The notes: generated by a model from the sequence alone, not told the origin. Positions 44,456 through 55,329 are shown, counted from the stretch's first letter. The stretch: DNA of 64,000 nucleotides from Cervus elaphus (GCF_910594005.1 NC_057820.1:9553001-9617000); one strand, 5' to 3'. Program-made: numbers and translations.

Positions 44456-45275
44456 GATCACTTGTAGTTTAAATTTGCTAAAATTCTAGAGTTTAATGAT
44501 TGCGTATCCAGTTCTATAGGTATGCATGCACATGTTTGTGTTTAATTAAAATAAACTAAGCAAAACGATGCTATACCAAAATTAATCTCTCCATGTCTTT
44601 AAAAATTATGTGATTATTTTAAGGTAATTTTGTTTATACACAACCAACTGCATGAAGACCTGTGAAGGTATGTTGGCTGCTCTGATGTCACGTCAGAGTT
44701 CATCAGGCCATGATCAGCATTAATATTTATTGTATACATGTCATGATTTTACTGACTGTGTTGTTTCCTTTTTTATTTGTTTTTGTTTGCTTTTCTCTTT
44801 TTTATTTTTTAAATTAAGAAAGTATAACACATTTACAGGAGATTTGGAAAATACAGAAGAAAGTCACATATAGTTCCACTATATATTATAATTATTTTTT
44901 TAAGTTGATAAATCAAGATTTTTTAGTTGGGGGTTTCAATATCAACCTTTCAAAAATCATAGAAAGAATATACAGAAATGTAGAAGGATATAGTAGACCT
45001 GGAAAGCACTATGAGCCAATTCAACATAATTAAGGTTTATACAATTTTCACACAACAGTAGGATACAAATCCTATTCAAGTTCCCATAGACTGTAAACCA
45101 GGAGACACTGGAACATATCTAGGGACATAAAATAAGGTGCAAACATTTCATGATCTAAAGGTATTGAAACCATATGGAGTCTGTTCTCTTATCACTGTGG
45201 AATTATGTTAGAAATCAATATAAAAAGATATTTGAAAATAGCTCACATATTTTCAAGTCCAATGTGGCTTTTACC
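44456..45275. other. Unassigned, AT-rich
   Basis: Contains T-rich and A-rich stretches. Possible old L1 traces at 44815-44900, not callable. Confidence 0.35.
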
Positions 45276-45605
45276 AAGTGTCTATATAGTTTCTTTTTTT
45301 AAAATTTTTTTTTCATTTATTTTTATTAGTTGGAGGCTAATTACTTTACAATATTGTAGTGGTTTTTGCCATACATTGACATGAATCAGCCATGGATTTA
45401 CATGTGTTGATCCTGATCCCCCCTCCCACCTCCCTCCCCATCCCATCCCTCTAGGTCTTCCCAGTGCACCAGCCCCGAGCACTTGTCTCATGCATCCAAC
45501 CTGGGCTGGCAATCTGTTTCACATTTGATAATATTCATGTTTGGAGATTCCTTAAAAAACTGGAAATAGAACTGCCATATGACCCAAGTGTCTATATAGT
45601 TTCTT
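45276..45605 (-). mobile_element. Twin-primed L1 with internal deletion and 20-bp target duplication
   Basis: 45296-45541 is an antisense L1 3' UTR starting with a T-rich tail. 45542-45585 is a short sense piece of ORF2 (GGAGATTCCTTAAAAAACTG to GCCATATGACCC). An exact 20-bp repeat AAGTGTCTATATAGTTTCTT lies at 45276-45295 and 45586-45605. The element is minus-oriented with an inverted 5' piece, and the ~0.4 kb of L1 between the two pieces is missing. Confidence 0.94.
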
Positions 45606-46394
45606 AATCGATGTTCTTAGAGTCAAATTCACTTTTTAAAGCCTATTCAAAACATTAACCAAGATAATTTTTGCTAAAAATATGAAGATATAGTAGATGT
45701 ACAGAAATAATTAAATTATTTTCTAATAGCTTTGGTTACTATAATTATTTAAGCTATTGTGAAATAAAGGAAGTCAATAAAAACTGCATTTTGCAGTAAA
45801 TAGACAAATCCATAGTTGGGGAGTTCTAGTTCACTGTTCTTACATGATTCTGTTTAAATACTTTTATATGTACTAGAGAATACAACCATCTATGATTAAA
45901 AAATAAGCCAGGAAATGAACCCCAGCATCATCTAATTTAGTCTGAAAATATTACTTTTAGTGTACTCTGTTTAGGGTGTAAGCTTTAAAAAAATACCCGT
46001 TTTAATTTGTTTCTCTAGTCCAAGAAGACTCACTTTAGGCAAAATTAATCATATTAATTAAGTGATATAATGTAACAAAGCCTACACTTGAAATTGTAAA
46101 TAACCAAGTAGATAATCATTAACTATTTAATGATAGTTAAGTATTTTCCAAATATATGATGCATTTTAAAAGTGAAACAAAAATGATATGTTAAGAAAGA
46201 GAGGAAAATGAATGTTTGACTTTTTCCCTATTGGGTATATCACACTCTTTTGGGAAAGCAGGCATTAATTCATTTATCCCTCTAAGACTCTTGTTCAGAA
46301 AACATCATTAGGAATTAAACACTGATTATTTTATTTCACTCCTTATTGATATCAGCAGAGGCAAAATACGCTGTGGGCTTAGATTTGACTCAGG
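45606..46394. other. Unassigned, AT-rich
   Basis: No family or exon recognised. Confidence 0.4.
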
Positions 46395-46520
46395 AGAGAA
46401 AAGGACTTATGGTCAAGAATTTGATTCCCATTGGCTGTGATACCTTGACTAATCTGTTGCATTTTTATGGGCTTCAGTTTCTTCAAGTGTAAATTTGGAA
46501 TATTAACCCTTCATTGCCCT
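46395..46520 (+). repeat. MIR SINE fragment
   Basis: Sense MIR: AATTTGATTCCCATTGGCTG, TGATACCTTGACTAATCTGT, GGGCTTCAGTTTCTTCAAGT. Confidence 0.65.
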
Positions 46521-47429
46521 GTTTTCCAAATACTTTTGATGCAGCAACCAAACGAGGTAAAGGTGGCTATCATTTATACATGCCTAAAACTTTCACATTT
46601 TTAGTCTTTGTGCATTTAAAGAAGCTATACAGAAATTTCTAGGAGGAAGTCTGGCTGGTCTGGGGGCAAGGTCTAGTCAAATGACCATTTCTTAAAGTGA
46701 ACGTCACTTTCCAAAAATACGGTATCCTGCTGGGCAGGTCGAGACATTTGCTACATTGGTGTTGTATACTCAGTCAGGAAAGACTCAGTTTCAGAAGAGA
46801 TTGATAAATAAACAGACATGAAAAAAAAAAAAAAGGAAAAAAAAAGAAACTTTGTAATAAATGGTGGCTTTCTAGAGATAGCTATTATCTAGTCTTCTCA
46901 ACTGTGGTACATCCTGGAAGCCACATAAATCACCAGAAGGCTACTTATTGATTATAGGAAAATGGCGGTCTCAAGGGATGTTTCATCCTAATGAACCACT
47001 GTAACCACACCCCTCTCAGATTTCGAGGTGTTTTGTGTCTGGCCAATTTCACTTAAAATAAAGTACTAAACACATGTATGCACAGTCCTATTCTCTGCTT
47101 TCTCCTTTCATAATCACTAAACGTTCCTCTTAGAACATTTTCTTAGAAAATGCCTTTCTCTTATCATGTTAGTCATGCTAATTAAAACAATGCTTCCTCC
47201 AAAGTAATTTCTGCTTCAGCAGACAATCTTTTGAATTAATTCTACATAGATGCTTCACATTATCATTAATTTAAGACATAAAAGCTAATTTTAGTTCAAA
47301 TTATGGAGACATACCACTTTTAAGCAAATAAGCATTCATTAAAAGTGTTTGCTATTTTTATTATTCCTCCAATTATTTACTATACTTACTCCATTCCACA
47401 TTAGATATCACATGAAGTTTTCTTATTTA
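46521..47429. other. Unassigned; A-rich run near 46820-46850
   Basis: An A14 run followed by an A-rich stretch may be the tail of an unrecognised sense retroelement. No exon seen. Confidence 0.4.
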
Positions 47430-47570
47430 GTTTTCTGAGATTTAAAACTGAAGCTTAGAGAAGTTGAATGCCTTTTTCAAGATTAGATTGCTAGTGAACC
47501 AGGAAGCTGTCAAAGATGAAATTTGAGTTTGAGTTGGGCAGAGTCCAACTTTTTACCCATTATGGTATTT
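47430..47570 (-). repeat. MIR SINE fragment
   Basis: Antisense MIR: AAAACTGAAGCTTAGAGAAG, TTGCTAGTGAACCAGGAAGC and GAGTCCAACTTTTTACCC. Confidence 0.6.
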
Positions 47571-47834
47571 AAAAAATAAAATCTCAGTGTCATTTGACAA
47601 TATATTTAAGAATTCGTTATGGGTTGGTATGAAAATGATCATTCCATATCCTTGTAGCAAAAATAAAATCGTATCAGCTGGATTGATGTGCAATCACATA
47701 CATAGTATATTGCTTGCTTCCACATGACTTTATCAAAGGATGTGCTTAATTCTTTTGTTTTTTTTTTTGCTTAAATTATTTGTTAACTATTTGGAGAAAC
47801 AGTATAGTCAGTGGGTAGAGTAGAGTGGAGTAAG
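47571..47834. other. Unassigned; T tract near 47757
   Basis: Nothing recognised. Confidence 0.4.
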
Positions 47835-48165
47835 ATAAACGTGTCTTATGGCCCCATCACTTATTTGCTCTATGAAGAAATGAAGTGAAGTGAAGTGACG
47901 TCGCTCAGTCGTGTCCGACTCTTTGAGACCCCATGAACTCTAGCCCACCAGGATCCTCAGTCTGTGGGATTTTCCAGGCAAGAATACTGGAGTAGGTTGC
48001 CATTTTCTTCTCCAGGGGATCTTCCTGACCCAGGGATCGAACCCGGGTCTCCCACATTGTAGGCAGACACTTTACCATCTGAGCTACCAGGGAAGCTGGT
48101 ATTTGCTCTATAAACTTTGTTAAATTATGTAACCCACTTCAATCTCACTAAAATGGAAATTTCAC
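47835..48165 (+). repeat. MIR SINE split by a Bov-tA
   Basis: The left part (CATCACTTATTTGCTCTATG) and right part (AACTTTGTTAAATTATGTAA, CAATCTCACTAAAATGG) join into an ordinary sense MIR core once the SINE and one target copy are ignored. Confidence 0.6.
47862..48111 (-). mobile_element. Bov-tA SINE with target-site duplication
   Basis: Antisense copy headed by AGTGAAGTGAAGTGA repeats and ending GAGCTACCAGGGAAGC. The exact 12-bp target repeat TATTTGCTCTAT lies at 47862-47873 and 48100-48111. Near-consensus body, so recent. Confidence 0.95.
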
Positions 48166-49204
48166 TATTCTAGTTCTGACTTCATTATTAGGCACTGGAG
48201 TCACAAATAAAAATAAAAGTAAAGCAAAACAAAGGTTACAGCTTTCATGGAGAGAATAATTTAAGGAGGAAGATATGGAATAATTAAATAAAATTGTATT
48301 GTCACAAGGAACAAGGGCAAGCGGTGTTGTGCTGGTTAATTGATCTATGAACATGAAAATATAATTTATAATGTCTACTGATCCCTATGGTAGATATATT
48401 CCCATCATGGCCAATTTCAAGCTATCAAATTGCCCTAAAATTCCCTGAGTGTTTTATAATCTGCTCTTATGATCCAGTAGAAACAGGTTAATACCATCTT
48501 TGAGTGTTTGGTAAGGGAGGGTTTTCCTATCAAGAGACTTCTAGAAATATTACATGTAAATTGCCTAACATAGATTTTTTTGGGGAGTTGTTTTTTGTTT
48601 GCTTGCTTTTTTGTTTTTTAAAGAGCAAATTTTGGTAAGCACCAGTACCTTTTTATTCCACAGGTCTACTTAAGATATTGTTTGGCTCTGTTTAATATAT
48701 TTAAGATCTATGTGAGTGCTAAAGGCTGGAAATTTTTCTATCTGTATTGAGAATCTTTTACAGACCCTGGTTTAAATTATACAATAAAGCATTTGTATTT
48801 GTACTTGAGGAGTCAGACTATATAAGAAATAGAAGGCAAAAAGGTTTTTAGAAGTCCCAGGGGCAAAGAATAATATACAAACTGTGATCGATAGATTGGA
48901 TAAAATGGTCATCTACAGAGCGTTAATTTTCTCTTAGCATTCATGGTGCTCTCTGGAGAGTAAATAAAATCAACATTTTCCCCAACCTTTTGTGTTGAAA
49001 TGTTCATTTATCTTTTGCCATCTTAACTTTGTTTTTCCATTTCTCTTTTCTAATATCCTTTTCAAATTCATTATTATGTCATTCTTACTCCATATTTTCC
49101 CTGGCTTTCTATCAAACTCCTTATTTTCATTTTTTTTCTCCTTTATCTTAAGTCATTACTACTCCTTTTTCTTCATGTTCTTTCCTCTACTAATGTAATT
49201 GCCT
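48166..49204. other. Unassigned
   Basis: No family or exon recognised over 1 kb. The frame 48992-49198 is a T-rich artefact. Confidence 0.4.
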
Positions 49205-50445
49205 TTAGCAGAATGCAATTCACTAGCTTCTACTTTAAGTTTAGTTTGGAGGCTGTATCTGAGGTATAAATTGCATATAAGGAAACACAAGAGATTGTAC
49301 GCATACAGCTTGATGAATCCTGACAAATATGTATGTCCAGGTAACAACAGTCTCAATTAAGGTGAAGTCGAATTTATCACCCCCCAAACTTCCCTCACAC
49401 TCATTTTCTTGTGACCCTGTTCTCCAAAGCAATTATTTCCTTCATGTCTATCTCCATAGGTAAGTTTAGCTTTACTCTCGAATTACAAAAAAATGTAGTC
49501 ATGCATTATAGTATATATTATTTTGTCCTGGCTTTTAAAATTAGATATAATATCTTTCAGTTCATTAGGTGTGTTATTTTCATCAACAATTTATTCTATA
49601 ATTGCTGAATCATACATCATTATATGAGTATACTATATTTTAGGGCTTCCCAGGTGACTCAGTGGTAAAAATCCACCAGCCAATGCAGGAGACATAGGAG
49701 AAGCAAGTTCGATCCCTGGGTCTGGAAGATACCCTGGAAGATGAAATGGCAACCCACTCTAGTATTCTTACCTAAAAAATCCTTTGACAGAGGAGCCTAC
49801 TGGATCATAGTACATGGGATCACAAAGAGTCAGACACGACTGAGCACACATGCATTTATTATTTATGTATTGTTTTGCTGATATATTTGTGCTGTTTTCA
49901 GTTTGGGCCATAATGCTTCCTTGTTGAAGTCTTATCTCAGATATTTGTTTATACTATTTTGGGTGAGGGCGTAAATAGTTTGTGGTAAAAAAGAGCGATC
50001 AGAGACCAGGTGTTATAAGAAACTGCCGAACCATTTTTCAAAATGCCTGTGACAATTTAACTTCTATCAGCAATGTACATTCTAGTTACTCTGCATCCTC
50101 ACTACATTTACTATGGCTTTTTAATTCCAGTGGATACCCAGTGATTTCTTATTGCAGCTTTAAATCGTAATTTCCTAAAGATGGGTGATGTTAAGGCTGT
50201 TTTCACGTGCTTGTTAATTTTCACATATCTTCTTTTGTGAAGTTTAATTTTCCCATTTTTTGAAGGTTTTGCTTGCACTTTTTCTATTGGTTTGTAGAAA
50301 CCTTTTATATGTTCTGAGTATGAGCTCCTTTTCAGATATATGTATTGTGAATATTTTTTATCAGTCTTTCAAATTACATGTGTTTTCATTTGTCCACTAA
50401 GTCTTTTTCTTTAATGATTTCTTAAGCTTTTTTGCTTTTTCATTG
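49205..50445 (-). repeat. Old L1 (L1M type), antisense
   Basis: Antisense 3' UTR and ORF2 end: CAGTCTCAATTAAGGTGAAG, CTTCCCTCACACTC, CTGAATCATACATCATTATA, AAGAAACTGCCGAACCATTT, TCTTCTTTTGTGAAG and GAGCTCCTTTTCAGATATAT. Heavily diverged, no open frame. Interrupted by the Bov-tA at 49643-49852. Confidence 0.78.
49643..49852 (+). mobile_element. Bov-tA SINE
   Basis: Sense copy GGGCTTCCCAGGTGACTCAG to GACACGACTGAGCACACATG. It carries the longer head variant (AGGAGACATAGGAGAAGCAA). Inserted in the L1M. Confidence 0.93.
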
Positions 50446-50494
50446 GGGTATAGTTGCTTTACAATGTTATGTTAGTTTCTGCTGCACACCGAGG

Positions 50495-50729
50495 TGAGTC
50501 AGCTATGACAGTATTCGTCTTCGTTCAGTCATGTCCAACTCTTTGTGACCATGTGGACTGTAGCCCGCTAGGCTCTTCTGTCCATGGGACTTCCCAAGCA
50601 AGAATACTGGACTGGGTTGCCATTTCACTCTCCAGGGGATCTGCCAGACCCAGGGATTGAACCCTGGTCTCCTGCAATGCAGGCAGATTCTTTACTGTCT
50701 GAGCCACTAGGAAAGCCTGAATCAGCTAT
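50495..50729 (-). mobile_element. Bov-tA SINE with target-site duplication
   Basis: Antisense copy in the L1 3' UTR. Target repeats TGAGTCAGCTAT / TGAATCAGCTAT lie at 50495-50506 and 50718-50729. Confidence 0.94.
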
Positions 50730-50876
50730 ATGTACACATATGTCCACTTCTACTTGGACCTGCCTCCCTCTCTCCTCCTGTCCCACCCATCAAAGTCACC
50801 ACAGAACTCCGAGCTGAGCTCCCTGTGCTATATACAGCAGTGTCCCACTGTCTATTTCTTTTACACATCTTAGTGT

Positions 50877-50919
<43 letters not shown>
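50877..50919. repeat. (AC)n(AT)n compound microsatellite
   Basis: About fourteen AC units followed by about six AT units, inside the L1 3' UTR. Confidence 0.94.
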
Positions 50920-50965
50920 GCTCAGTCTCCCAGTTCATGCCCCCCTTACCTCATCCCGGTGCACT

Positions 50966-51200
50966 AAATCTTTTGAGGAGCAGAGTTTTTACATCTAATT
51001 GAGTCTCAAGAGTAGGACAGTAAATAAAATATATACATAGACATATAGACATGTAACTATACGCACATGGTAAGTATGATAAGTAGATAGATGATAAATA
51101 GATAGATCATTCTTTGCATCCTAATAAATCTATACCTACAAAGATGTCTGTATCACTTGAAATTTCTGTGACAGAGAGAATAAAATAGAGTTACAAAAAG
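50966..51200. other. Unassigned; imperfect (TAGA)n
   Basis: Contains a degenerate TAGA run at about 51081-51110. Nothing else recognised. Confidence 0.45.
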
Positions 51201-51327
51201 ATTTTTGGAGATTCAGTTCAGTTCGGTTGCTCAGTTGTCTCTGACTCTTTGCGACCCCCTGGACCTCAGCACGTCAGACCTCCCTGTCCATCACCAACCC
51301 TGGAGTTTACTCAAACTCATGCCCATT

Positions 51328-51593
51328 GTGGAGTAGGAAATGGCAACCCAGTCCAGTACTCTTGCCTGTAAAATCCCATGGGTGGAGGAGCCTGGTAGGC
51401 TGCAGTCCATAGAATTGCAAAGAGTTGGACACTACTGAGCGACTTCAATTTCACTTTTTACTTTCATGCATTGGAGAAAGAAATGGCAACCCACTCCATT
51501 ATTCTTGCCTGGAGAATCCCAGGGATGGTAGCCTGCCATCTGTGGGGTCACACAGAGTCGAACACGACTGAAGCAACTTAGCAGCAGCAGCAG
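51328..51593 (+). mobile_element. Bov-A2 SINE inside BovB
   Basis: Two Bov-A monomers with the TTTCACTTTTTACTTTC linker and an AGCAGCAGCAGCAG tail. The target repeat CATGCCCATTG lies at 51317-51327 and at about 51594-51604. The BovB sequence resumes directly after the second target copy. Confidence 0.95.
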
Positions 51594-51962
51594 CATGCCC
51601 ATTGACTCAGTGACGACATCCAAACATCTCCTCCTCTGCTGTCCTCTTCTCCTCCTGACCTCAATCTTTCCCAGCATTAGGGTCTTTTCAAATGAGTCAG
51701 CTCTTCGCATCAGGTGGCCAAAGTATTGGAGTTTCAGCTTCAACATTAGTCCTTCCAATGAACACTCAGGACTGATTTTCTTTAGGATGGACTGATTGGA
51801 TCTCCTTGCAGTCCAAGGGACTCTCAAGAGTCTTCTCCAACACCACAGTTCAAAAGCATCAATTATTTGGTGCTCAGTTTTTGTTATAGTCCAACTCTCA
51901 CATCCATACAGGACCACTGGAAAAACCATAGCCTTGACAAGATAGACCTTTATTAGCAAAGT

Positions 51963-52375
51963 AATGTCTCTGCTTTTTTTTTTTTTTTTTTTGATAGATA
52001 AGAAGTCATTTATTAGAACAGTATACTTGTGAGGCTTACAAGTGGGTGGGCAAGAAGGTACCATGTTCTGAGAACTTTGCGAGCTACTGTTTCATAATCA
52101 AAGGAAAGGTAGAGGGAAAGATTTCCTTATAATTGAAGGAAATGCGGACAAGAATTCTTTGTCATTCTTGACATCATGCTTCTATCATCAGCTCCTCCTC
52201 AAGGTGGGGCAGGGAAGTTTCCTTGTCCCTACATGTTTGAAGTGAAGTCGCTCAGTCATGTCTGACTCTTCACAACCCCATGGACTGTAGCCCACCAGGC
52301 TCCTCCATCCATGGGATTTTCCAGGCAAGAGTACTGGAGTGGGTTGCCATTTCCTTCTCCAATGTCTCTGCTTTT
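51963..52375 (-). mobile_element. Chimeric retrocopy: Bov-A monomer fused to an unidentified transcript end
   Basis: Flanked by an exact 15-bp repeat AATGTCTCTGCTTTT (51963-51977 and 52361-52375), both copies in BovB sequence. On the minus strand the insert is: a complete Bov-A monomer (52360 to ~52238, starting GGAGAAGGAAATGGCAACCC), ~245 bp of non-repeat sequence (52237-51993), an AATAAA signal (52014-52009) and a 19-base poly(A) (51992-51974) 16 bases after it. This is a processed RNA. I do not recognise the parent transcript. It may be a SINE-initiated 3' transduction or a gene 3' UTR containing Bov-A. Confidence 0.88.
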
Positions 52376-52445
52376 TAATATGCTGTCTCAGTTGGTCATA
52401 ACTTTCCTTCCAAGGAGTAAGCGTCTTTTAATTTCATGGCTTCAG

Positions 52446-52739
52446 TCACCACCTGCAGGGATTTTGGAGCCCCCCAAAAATAAAATCAGCCACTGTTTCC
52501 ACTGTTTCTCCATCTATTTGCCATGAAGTGACGGGACCAGATGCCATGATCTTAGTTTTCTGAATGTTGAGCTTTAAGCCAACTTTTTCTCTCTCCTCTT
52601 TCACTTTCAGCAAGAAGCTCTTTAGTTCTTCTTCCCTTTCTGCCATAAGGGTGATGTCATCTGCATATCTGAGGTTATAGATATTTCTCCTGGCAATCTT
52701 GATTCCAGCTTGTGCTTCCTCCAGCCCAACATTTCTCAT
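52446..52739 (-). pseudogene. BovB reverse-transcriptase fragment
   Basis: A 97-codon piece with the catalytic YADD box (residues 25-28, bases 52656-52667) followed by the LKLNIQKTKIM region typical after the box, then a frameshift. It is closer to consensus than the fragment at 10461-10985, which suggests a younger copy. 5' truncation removes the endonuclease. Confidence 0.88.
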
Positions 52740-53243
52740 GATGTACTCTGCATATAAGTTAAATCATCAGGGTGACAATATACAGCCTTGACATACTCCT
52801 TCCTTGATTTGGAAACAGTCTGTTGTTCCATGTCCAGTTCTAACTGTTGCTTCCTGGCCTGCATATAGGTTTCTCAAGAGGCAGGTCAGGTGGTCTGGTA
52901 TTCCCATCTCTTTCAGAATTTTCCACAGTTTATTGTGATCCACACAGTCAAAGGCTTTGGCATAGTCAATAAAGCAGAAGTAGATATTTTTCTGGAACTA
53001 TCTTGCTTTTTTGATGATCCAGTGGATATTGGCAATTTGATCTCTGGTTCCTCTGCCTTTTCTAAAACCAGCTTGAACATCTGGAAGTTCATGGTTCATG
53101 TATTGCTGAAGTCTGGTTTGGAGAATTTTGATCATTACTTTACTAGCGTGTGAGACGAGTGCAATTGTGCAACAGTTTGAGCATTCCTCTGCATTTTGGA
53201 GATTAGCATCTATTAAAATAGATAGAAAGAAGTTAGGCAATGG

Positions 53244-53287
53244 TTATCAGACCTGCATATCATCAAATTGAGATGCAGGTCTGATAA
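53244..53287. repeat. Perfect 15-bp inverted repeat (hairpin)
   Basis: TTATCAGACCTGCAT at 53244-53258 and its exact reverse complement at 53273-53287, with a 14-base loop. It lies 40 bp outside the BovB target copy, in non-repeat DNA. Confidence 0.9.
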
Positions 53288-53934
53288 TCTGCCAGATCAA
53301 CAGGGAGCTCCAGACAAAATTGCCAGTTAGAAGAATCCTGGCATGGGCAGACAAGGGTACATTATTGTTCCAGAGTCTTGATCAAATTGCCTGGACTATC
53401 CCGTCCTGAGCAGACTGTAATGTTGAAGAGTGATCCAAACAGTCTAAGCTGTATAGGTCCAGGCTGTACATTGTCTGCTGCAGCCCACTCCTTGTGCTAT
53501 GTGTATCTACCACGGCTTCATAAATATTTGGGGATAAACTCCTTCAGTGTTCCTGTTGGTCTTGCTTTCTGAGAAGAGACAAACTTGGAAGGTTAGTGGG
53601 ACCCAGTACTGACCTTTACATGTTATTTAATTGACTTGGGCTGCAACTGATGTTCATCAATTTCTTCCACTAGCATACATTACCCTTGCCCTAAGCTCTC
53701 CTCTTTGCTAATCTCAGTGGTTATTTGGTAGGGTCATACAAACTGTCATTCCTAGATGTACCTAAGTACTTGATTATAATACTCATCTCAGCCCTGACTT
53801 TCTGCACATGTCTATTCACAGACAATGGCCCCTATTCTTACCTTTTGGACCCTAGAAACAAAGAATCCAAAATATACTTTGGAAGTTGTAGCTTCTAGTT
53901 GCATGGAATACTTGCTGTGTCCTCTCTCCACTTT
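53288..53934. other. Unassigned; possibly old retroviral-like DNA
   Basis: Parts (GACAATGGCCCCTATTCTTA at 53822, GGAAGTTGTAGCTTCTAG at 53881) recall antisense ERVL-type sequence, and the region may continue after the L1 at 54905-55330. Too weak to call. Confidence 0.3.
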
Positions 53935-54902
53935 GTTTGTTTGTTTGTTTTATTTATTTTTTTATTTTTTACTTTACAATATTGTATTCATTTTGCCATA
54001 CATTGACATGAATCCGCCATGGGTGTACATGTGTTCCACATCCTGATTCCCCCGCCCACCTCCCTCCCATCCCATCCTTCTGGGTCATCCCAGTGCACCA
54101 GTCCCGAGCGCCCTGTATCATGCATCGAACCTGGACGGCGATTCATTTCACATATGATAATTTCCATGTTTCAAGGCCATTCTCCCATATCATCCCACCC
54201 TCGCCCTCTCCTACAGAGTCCAAAAGACTGTTCTATATATCTGTGTCTCTTTTGCTGTCTCACATACAGGGTTATCCTTACCATCTTTCTAAATTCCATA
54301 TATATGTGTTAGTATGCTGTAATGTTCTTTATCTTTCTGGCTTACTTCACTCTGTATAATGGGCTCCAGTTTCATCCATCTCATTAGAACTGATTCAAAT
54401 GAATTCTTTTTAATGGCTGAGTAATATTCCATGGTGTATATGTACCACAGCTTCCTTATCCATTCGTCTGCTGATGGGCATCTAGGTTGCTTCCATGTCC
54501 TGGCAATTGTAAACAGAGCTGCGATGAACATTGGGGTGCACGTGTCTCTTTCAGATCTGGTTTCCTCGGTGTGTATGCCCAGGAGTGGGATTGCTGGGTC
54601 ATATGGCAGTTCTATTTCCAGTTTTTTAAGAACTCTCCACACTGTTCTCCATAGTGGCTGTACTAGTTTGCATTCCCACCAACAGTGTAAGAGGGTTCCC
54701 TTATCTCCACACCCTCTCCAGCATTTATTGCTTGTAGACTTTTGGATAGCAGCCATCCTGACTGGCGTGTAATGGTACCTCATTGTGGTTTTGATTTGCA
54801 TTTCTCTGATAATGAGTGGTGTTGAGCATCTTTTCATGTGTTTGTTAGCCATCTGTATGTCTTCTTTGGAGAAATGTCTGTTTAGTTCTTTGGCCCATTT
54901 TT
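53935..54902 (-). mobile_element. 5'-truncated ruminant L1, antisense
   Basis: Plus-strand order: a (TTTG)n/T-rich tail, 3' UTR (CATTGACATGAATCCGCCAT), ORF2 end up to about 54902. The ORF2 part is nearly identical to 4372-4985, while the 3' UTR differs visibly from that copy. No target-site duplication found. Confidence 0.92.
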
Positions 54903-54954
54903 TAAGGTCCAAGTCTAGGTATGGATGTAATGGAATTCTGTGCATTTTAGGCAC
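54289..54954 (-). pseudogene. L1 ORF2 C-terminal fragment (221 codons)
   Basis: An open frame for the last ~200 residues of L1 ORF2 with the CX3CX7HX4C box at C78, C82, H90 and C95. The first ~17 residues come from flanking DNA upstream of the truncation point. It lacks the endonuclease and the catalytic part of reverse transcriptase, so it is inert. Confidence 0.9.
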
Positions 54955-55329
54955 ATACTTAATGAATTGACCTATGTCCTAGCAAGTCTTCACTTTTTCT
55001 CCTTTATCAGCTCCCTATGCAGCTGTGTATAGAAAGAATGTTCTGGTAAATTATGTTGTTCGTTAGGTATACCAAATGAACGTGACAGCATGTTAATGAA
55101 ACTTGCAGTGTCCTCCAGTGATACTTGGGGTCTGATCTTACACTATTTCTTACATACTTATATAGTATAGGATGGTACTGAGCCACACATTTTGACTTGT
55201 GGGTATGATAAGACAAAACTCCTGATGGGCAGTTCTGAATGCATCATCACTTGGTATGCTGTAATCATGCCTTCCATCTCTACAAGGACCCACTAGCATT
55301 CTAAGGACTGTTTATCAAAATATATGCCT
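54903..55329. other. Unassigned
   Basis: May be the other side of the old region at 53288-53934 split by the L1. No exon recognised. Confidence 0.3.

Larger units (their letters stand above)
50446..50965 (-). mobile_element. Artiodactyl L1 3' end, antisense
   Basis: Antisense 3' UTR: CATTGGGGTATAGTTGCTTT, GTTAGTTTCTGCTGCACACC, GAGCTCCCTGTGCTATATAC, CAGTCTCCCAGTTCATGCCC. Interrupted by a Bov-tA and containing an expanded CA/TA microsatellite. Confidence 0.85.
51201..53204 (-). mobile_element. 5'-truncated BovB LINE, antisense, hosting two later insertions
   Basis: BovB from TTCAGTTCAGTTCGGTTGC at the tail to the reverse-transcriptase region near TTTGAGCATTCC. Target repeats ATTTTTGGAGATT / ATTTTGGAGATT lie at 51201-51213 and 53193-53204. 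After removing a Bov-A2 (51328-51593) and a retrocopy (51978-52360) the BovB itself is about 1.3 kb. Reverse-transcriptase pieces are at 52446-52739 and 52998-53240 in different frames. Confidence 0.94.
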
